Part shown: positions 30,672 to 34,629 of the stretch, piece after piece
Position numbering within the stretch: position 1 is the first letter of the stretch
How the letters are laid out: each line of letters begins with the position of its first letter
From: SG8-32-3 sp964514055
GTDB taxonomy: Archaea; Thermoproteota; Bathyarchaeia; Bathyarchaeales; Bathycorpusculaceae
DNA length: 34,629 bases
NCBI GenBank assembly: GCA_964514055.1
Contig: CAZEPB010000017.1
Location: forward strand, 1-34,629
Direction: 5' to 3'
Notes under the pieces: generated by a model
Databases searched by the model: none
The model's input: only the letters and a program-made list of their open reading frames with translations
What the model was told of the DNA's origin: nothing
Position numbers and translations under genes: made by a program

Positions 30672-31421
30672 TTAAGCCTTTGCAGAAGAGTCCCATAGGA
30701 ACTGGAAGTATTCACGTGCGAAACCAACCAAGCCCACATGGTTGCTCCATATGACCAAGCTAGGTTTATCTTCGCCTAAGAAGAGCATGGCTTCTTTGCC
30801 ATCTGCTATGACGCCGCCGCCGAACATGTGGTCTCTGACGCGCAACTCGCTTACACAGGGAATTTTCTTGAGGAAAAACCATTCTTCCGCTTTCCCCGCT
30901 ACCATGAGTTTAACGTTTACCGTTTTTTTTAAGCCGCTCATTGAAGGGTCTGCCGAGGCGAGTATGGACCTAGCGAATTCTGGAGCGGCAATCATTATCT
31001 CTTTTGTGGCTTTCGTGAGAACCTCTTCTAGCTTGGTTAAAACCGCTTGCTGTCCGCGCAATATCAGCATATCTGGACGCTCCACTAGTTCTCGCTTCTC
31101 ATACAAGGGCTGCAGTTCCTCAGCAACAGTGCTCTCCCAGCTTTGGTATTTGTCTTCCAACCTAAGTTTCGTGGACGCCATAGCTTCAACCGGTGGAACT
31201 GGATAATATTTGAACGGGCGACTTTCTGAGCTTTTAACCCAGCCTTTTTGCTTGAGCGAGTTTAAGACCTCGTAAATTTTCGAGTAGGGAACAGATGCCT
31301 CTCGGCTTATTTCCATAGCCGTCATCTGCCCGCCTTCCAACAGCACGACGTAAGCGTCAATCTCGTAGGCGTTCAAGCCCATCTCCCGCAGAGTATCGCG
31401 AGTGTTTTCGCTGATTGACAT
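30672..31421 (-). CDS. TrmB-type transcriptional regulator
   Basis: From ATG 31421 (AGGGG 7 nt upstream) it encodes 249 residues. The winged helix is MGLNAYEIDAYVVLLEGGQM, EISREASVPYSKIYEVLNSL, KQKGWVKS. A coiled linker (LEDKYQSWESTVAEELQPLY) leads to an effector-type domain with MLILRGQQAVLTKLEEVLTK and FGGGVIADGKEAMLFLGED. It is divergently transcribed from the Tes-like gene with 104 nt between starts. Five more codons to a TTG at 31436 are open but unneeded. Likely a regulator of its neighbour; inferred from arrangement. Confidence 0.88.
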   Translation of the reverse strand: MSISENTRDTLREMGLNAYEIDAYVVLLEGGQMTAMEISREASVPYSKIYEVLNSLKQKGWVKSSESRPFKYYPVPPVEAMASTKLRLEDKYQSWESTVAEELQPLYEKRELVERPDMLILRGQQAVLTKLEEVLTKATKEIMIAAPEFARSILASADPSMSGLKKTVNVKLMVAGKAEEWFFLKKIPCVSELRVRDHMFGGGVIADGKEAMLFLGEDKPSLVIWSNHVGLVGFAREYFQFLWDSSAKA

Positions 31422-31444
31422 CCTGATTCCCCTCAATCACCTTA

Positions 31445-31464
31445 GGAAACGTTTGGAAACATTT
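31445..31464. promoter_or_regulatory. Tandem 10-bp direct repeat between TrmB-like and Tes-like genes
   Basis: GGAAACGTTT (31445-31454) is followed at once by GGAAACATTT (31455-31464), about one helical turn per unit. It overlaps TATA-like sequence for both divergent genes and is a natural candidate binding site for the TrmB-type protein. Confidence 0.45.
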
Positions 31465-31525
31465 ATGACTATTTTCGCTCTTAAGCCCTTCTGAAAACTC
31501 AGTACTGAAAAGCGTAGTGAAGAAC

Positions 31526-33016
31526 ATGAACGAAATTAAGAGCACTAAGAGTATTTGCCCAGAGTGCTTGAAAGTTTTAGACGCCTCGATTTTTGAGGAT
31601 GAAGGCAAGGTTTACATCAAAAAAGAGTGCCCTGAACACGGTTCTTTTCAAGAGTTATACTGGTCGGATTATGACCAATACGTGCGCGCTGAAAAACTCA
31701 GGTACGACGGCGACGGACTGACCAATCCGCGCACAGAAACGGTTAACGGCTGCCCATACGACTGCGGCATATGCCCAGAACACAAGTCCCACACGGCTCT
31801 CGCAATAATCGATATAACAAACAGGTGCAACCTCACATGTCCAATCTGCTTCGCGAACGCCGCCGCAGCAGGCTACGTGTACGAGCCCACTAAGGAACAG
31901 GTCACAGGAATGCTAGAGAACCTGCGCGCCAATGACCCCGTGCCAGCCACGGCGCTTCAGTTCAGCGGCGGAGAACCAACAATCCGCAATGACCTGTTCG
32001 ACTTTGTTCGAAAAGCAAAGGAACTTGGCTTCCGCCACGTGGAAATAAATACGAACGGACTTCGACTCGCACAGAGCGTTGATTACTGCAGAGAACTGAA
32101 AGAGGCGGGAGTAAGCACAGTATACTTGCAATTTGACGGCTTAACACCTGAAGTTTACAAGTTCATCCGCGGCGTCAACCTTCTCGACACGAAGATGAAG
32201 GCTATCGAAAACTGCCGCCAAGCAGGAATGCACAGCCTAGTCTTGGTGGTCACATTAGTAAAAGGCGTTAACGACAGCCAACTCGGCGACATCATAAACT
32301 TCGCGGTTGAAAACTTCGACGTGATAAGATGCATAAACATTCAACCCGTCTCCCTTTGCGGACGCCTTCCACAAAAAGAACGCGACCGAATGCGCATCAC
32401 AATCCCTGATTTCATGCGCCTAGTCGAAGAACAAACCGAAGGCAAAATCAAAGTTTCAGACTTCTATCCCGTGCCCACCGTGGTGCCAATTTCAAAAGCC
32501 ATAAGCGCCATGCAAGACAAGCGGCATGTGGAGTTTACGGCGCACCCGCACTGCGGCATGGCTACGTACCTCTTCGTAGAAGACGGCAAAATCACACCAA
32601 TTACCCGTTACGCAAACGCAGACAAGTTTGTTGGGACCATGAATAAGGTTTACGAAGACGCCTCGAAAGGAAGCAAGAAAAAAGCCAAACTTCGCCTGGT
32701 TGGAGCGGCGAGGCATGTGAAATTCAGTTTTCTGAGAAAATACCTCTTAAGAGTATTGACGGAAGGAAGCTACAAGTCCTTGGGCGACCTGCAAAGAAAA
32801 TCCATTCTGCTTTCATCCATGCACTTCATGGACCCATACAACTTCGACCTAGAACGCGTACAGCGCTGCGTGATCCACTACGCCGTGCCAGATGGGCGCA
32901 TCATACCATTCTGCACAATGAACTCCATTCACAGACCTGAGGTCGAAAGAAAACTTGGAGTCCCAATCAAAGAGTGGAAGAACAGGCATAAAGTTGAAAT
33001 AACCCAGCCTTTATAG
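31526..33016 (+). CDS. Radical SAM enzyme, tetraether lipid synthase (Tes)-like
   Basis: The protein belongs to the COG1964/MJ0619 group. MJ0619 has been shown to be tetraether synthase, joining two archaeol-type lipids into membrane-spanning GDGT-type lipids. Cysteine motifs in order (numbered from ATG): CPEC (11-14) with a later CPEH (35) forming a rubredoxin-like site, CPYDCGICPEH (76-83), then the radical SAM CNLTCPIC (101-108). FSGGEPT and VEINTNGLRLA follow. The C-terminal half keeps CGMATYLF and CVIHYAVPDGRIIPFC. Length 496. ATG 31526 has GTGA 5 nt upstream; GTG 31517 is in frame. The function is inferred from family; paralogues of unknown function also exist in this group. Confidence 0.85.
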   Translation: MNEIKSTKSICPECLKVLDASIFEDEGKVYIKKECPEHGSFQELYWSDYDQYVRAEKLRYDGDGLTNPRTETVNGCPYDCGICPEHKSHTALAIIDITNRCNLTCPICFANAAAAGYVYEPTKEQVTGMLENLRANDPVPATALQFSGGEPTIRNDLFDFVRKAKELGFRHVEINTNGLRLAQSVDYCRELKEAGVSTVYLQFDGLTPEVYKFIRGVNLLDTKMKAIENCRQAGMHSLVLVVTLVKGVNDSQLGDIINFAVENFDVIRCINIQPVSLCGRLPQKERDRMRITIPDFMRLVEEQTEGKIKVSDFYPVPTVVPISKAISAMQDKRHVEFTAHPHCGMATYLFVEDGKITPITRYANADKFVGTMNKVYEDASKGSKKKAKLRLVGAARHVKFSFLRKYLLRVLTEGSYKSLGDLQRKSILLSSMHFMDPYNFDLERVQRCVIHYAVPDGRIIPFCTMNSIHRPEVERKLGVPIKEWKNRHKVEITQPL

Positions 33017-33049
33017 TTCAGCAACCGTCTAATAACAGAAGTGAAAGAA

Positions 33050-33382
33050 ATGGGTGGAAAAAAGAAACTCGGCCTCAAGCAAATGGAGCGCATGCAACAA
33101 AAAAGAGACGAAGAAGACAAAGCGAAAGGAAAGAAAAAAGAAAAAGCCGCACCACCAAAAGAAAGAAAAACAATAGGGGTAGTCCCTCCAGACGCGAAAA
33201 ACGGGAAGATAGTTAACGAAGTAAAAAAGATGAACGTTTTGACCCCTTACGCCGTGGCTTCGCGATTCAACGTACGAATAAGCGCAGCCAAAGATTTCTT
33301 GGAGCAACTGGAACAAAACGGCGCAGTGCAACTGGTCTCAGGAAGCCACAAAATAAAGATATACAAACCCGTTTCTGCTTAA
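33050..33382 (+). CDS. rps25e: Ribosomal protein S25e
   Basis: From ATG 33050 (MGGKKKLGLKQMERMQ) it encodes 110 residues. A Lys-rich N-terminal half is followed by a winged-helix domain: IVNEVKKMNVLTPYAVASRF, RISAAKDFLEQLEQNGAVQL, ending KIYKPV. S25e is found in TACK/Asgard archaea and eukaryotes but generally not in Euryarchaeota, which supports the proposed lineage. A GTG at 33041 is in frame but less typical. Confidence 0.93.
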   Translation: MGGKKKLGLKQMERMQQKRDEEDKAKGKKKEKAAPPKERKTIGVVPPDAKNGKIVNEVKKMNVLTPYAVASRFNVRISAAKDFLEQLEQNGAVQLVSGSHKIKIYKPVSA

Positions 33383-33443
33383 TTCGCTGCGTCAACGTCA
33401 AAACTTTTTCAATTTTTCACCGCCAAAAACGGGAGTAATAAAC

Positions 33444-33923
33444 TTGGAATTTCCAGAAAGAGTTTACACGGAGAAAGAGGTTAAAAAAGCCAGAGAACTT
33501 ACAGAAAAAGGCTACAAACATACTTTAACAGTGGAAGGAAGCCCGAACTTCAAACAAAAAGTTAACCAAGCTCTCGAACTGACAAAAACAGCGGGTTACT
33601 ACGAGTTTTTGAGGACCTACATCAGGCAGATAACAGAAATCGACGGCTTAACACAACTTCGCGAAACAGAAGCGGGGATTTGGGCGAACGAGTTTGCGGT
33701 TGAAAATCCTGTTGACGCCGCTAGCCTCCTCATTCAAAAAGCTAATCACATGAAGGAATATCTCGAAGGCAAACTTTACTACGGAGGAAACGCGGAGAAG
33801 CGTTCAGTTGAAAAACGCATACACTTCTTGGAAGTCTTAAAGAGCAAGAGCCAAGATAAAAAAGTGAAAGAAGAATGCGCACGCCTTCTGCAGATGTGGG
33901 AAGGCAGCGCGCTAGCCTACTAG
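33444..33923 (+). CDS. Hypothetical helical protein
   Basis: A 159-residue, largely helical, charged protein without membrane segments or cysteines. TTG 33444 is preceded by GGGAG with 8 nt spacing (MEFPERVYTEKEVKKAREL). The middle has YYEFLRTYIRQITEIDGLTQ and a conserved-looking ETEAGIWANEFAVENPVDAA. I do not recognise the family. It follows S25e by about 60 nt and its stop overlaps the opposite-strand cyclophilin-like gene by 4 nt. Confidence 0.7.
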   Translation: MEFPERVYTEKEVKKARELTEKGYKHTLTVEGSPNFKQKVNQALELTKTAGYYEFLRTYIRQITEIDGLTQLRETEAGIWANEFAVENPVDAASLLIQKANHMKEYLEGKLYYGGNAEKRSVEKRIHFLEVLKSKSQDKKVKEECARLLQMWEGSALAY

Positions 33924-34303
33924 CTTAGCAACTCAACCTTAATCGTAGCGCCACTTTTAACCTGCTTAAACAGGTCCAGATTCTTCGTAACTTTCCCCAA
34001 AATGTTCACTGAACTATAAGGTTGCGATTCACCAAAAAACACGCATAAAGCACTTCCCATAGGCCAAAAAGCGATGGTTCCAGCTTCCACGGTAGGTTTA
34101 GCTTTTTCTTCACCAATTTTAACGGGAATTTCGAAGTAAACTTCTTCTTTCCATAAAGCGGCTCTGCCTTCAACAGGAAGTTTCCGAACAATGGTGTCAA
34201 CTGTTCTGGGCGCCAAAAACCTTACGAGCTCCCCTTCCGCTTCACCTAAGCCCTCTATCAAGAACTTTATCTTAACTCGTGAAATATCTTCCTCATCAGC
34301 CAT
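33920..34303 (-). CDS. Cyclophilin-like fold protein (COG2164 / PF04126 type)
   Basis: The 127-residue protein matches the archaeal/bacterial cyclophilin-like group. Marks are FLAPRTVDTIVRKLPVEGRA, then ALWKEEVYFEIPVKIG, then AGTIAFWPMGSALCVFFGES and VNILGKVTKNLDLFKQVKSG. Peptidyl-prolyl isomerase activity has not been established for this group, so function is open. It overlaps the preceding gene tail-to-tail by 4 nt. Confidence 0.87.
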   Translation of the reverse strand: MADEEDISRVKIKFLIEGLGEAEGELVRFLAPRTVDTIVRKLPVEGRAALWKEEVYFEIPVKIGEEKAKPTVEAGTIAFWPMGSALCVFFGESQPYSSVNILGKVTKNLDLFKQVKSGATIKVELLS

Positions 34304-34435
34304 AATGTTTCACGTTCCCCTTGAGAAAATCATCCAACACTTCTTCGAGACAGACTGTCCTAGTACTTGAAGATAATATTTAACTCTTACAGTCGGTTTA
34401 TTCTCACTTCCGTCACTGAAAACCACAAAAAGCGG

Positions 34436-34629
34436 TTACAAAAGCTGCAACAACGTCTTGCCGATGTAGTCCACCTGCGCTTCCGTGACGCCTGGATGGA
34501 TGGGCAAAGAGAGAACCTGCTTTGCCGCTTTCTCTGTCTCGGGCAGTTTGCTCTCACCGAAACTTTCCGAGTAATACGGCATCGTGTGCACGGGATGTAC
34601 GTAGTACGCCGCGGCGCCTATGCCCTTCT
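34436..34629 (-). CDS. C-terminal end of a DegT/DnrJ/EryC1-type PLP aminotransferase (partial)
   Basis: About 63 C-terminal residues reach the window edge and end at TAA 34438-34436. The phrases AAAYYVHPVHTMPYYSES, LPETEKAAKQVLSLPIHPG and TEAQVDYIGKTLLQLL are typical of the last part of sugar aminotransferases that transfer an amino group to nucleotide-linked keto-sugars. The catalytic lysine region lies outside the window. A link to surface glycan synthesis is possible but not shown. Confidence 0.88.
   Translation of the reverse strand, partial: KGIGAAAYYVHPVHTMPYYSESFGESKLPETEKAAKQVLSLPIHPGVTEAQVDYIGKTLLQLL

Noticed and set aside
1..34629. CRISPR array, insertion sequence, integrase or prophage genes
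   Set aside because: No regularly spaced direct repeats, transposase motifs or viral genes were seen; the only dispersed repeats are the four promoter-like copies.

Overview
The window is a gene-dense archaeal chromosome segment. Archaeal informational genes dominate: RFC small and large subunits, GINS, MCM, aIF2 alpha and gamma, Rpo7 and RpoE'', Nop10, a histone, and ribosomal proteins L44e, S27e, S6e, S24e, S27ae, S17e and S25e. S25e, stand-alone TrmB regulators, a Fae-Hps fusion, a tetraether-lipid-synthase-like radical SAM enzyme and a large PQQ-propeller surface protein together suggest the TACK side of the Archaea, most likely Bathyarchaeia. That assignment is an inference from gene content; no rRNA gene is present. 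Start codons are often TTG or GTG behind GGTG or GGAG Shine-Dalgarno motifs.

Layout. 1-2.0 kb: a truncated small gene, translin, endonuclease V and a tRNA-binding OB-fold protein. 2.0-4.2 kb: rfcS-rfcL operon on the minus strand. 4.5-8.8 kb: a stand-alone glutamate-synthase-like FMN protein, a NifX-like/DUF5320/DUF134 metal-cofactor-type module with a divergent promoter, and glutamate dehydrogenase. 8.9-11.5 kb: GINS-MCM operon. 11.6-13.9 kb: the conserved operon L44e-S27e-aIF2 alpha-Nop10-PAC2. 14.1-19.6 kb: S6e, aIF2 gamma, PIN, Rpo7, RpoE'', dephospho-CoA kinase, S24e, S27ae and a SecB-like protein, with a Nudix gene inserted on the opposite strand. 19.7-21.2 kb: a Fae-Hps formaldehyde/RuMP enzyme with an extra N-terminal helix-turn-helix. 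21.4-26.7 kb: M32 carboxypeptidase, SAM hydrolase, MoaD/ThiS-like protein, S17e, TatD, histone and two small membrane proteins. 27.0-34.6 kb: PQQ surface protein, two TrmB-type regulators, a Tes-like radical SAM enzyme, S25e, a cyclophilin-like protein and the C-terminal end of a DegT-type aminotransferase.

Most notable. (1) A dispersed element occurs four times (about 11515, 13931, 19051 and 26764). It pairs a TATA box with a nearly invariant downstream block ending in GAGC, 25-26 nt from the TATA centre, which is the usual archaeal TATA-to-start distance. Two copies lie just upstream of the L44e operon and aIF2 gamma; the other two point into the 3' ends of convergent genes. This looks like a mobile or gene-converted promoter module. 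(2) Helix-turn-helix, Fae and Hps are fused in one chain, a possible formaldehyde-linked autoregulator. (3) The rps27e frame has no ATG, GTG or TTG; a strong Shine-Dalgarno site points to ACG as the start. (4) A tandem 10-bp repeat sits between the divergent TrmB-like and Tes-like genes. (5) A 306-nt gap holds a promoter-module copy, a GC-rich inverted repeat, a G-quadruplex motif and a terminator. No tRNA, rRNA, CRISPR array or insertion sequence was recognised.
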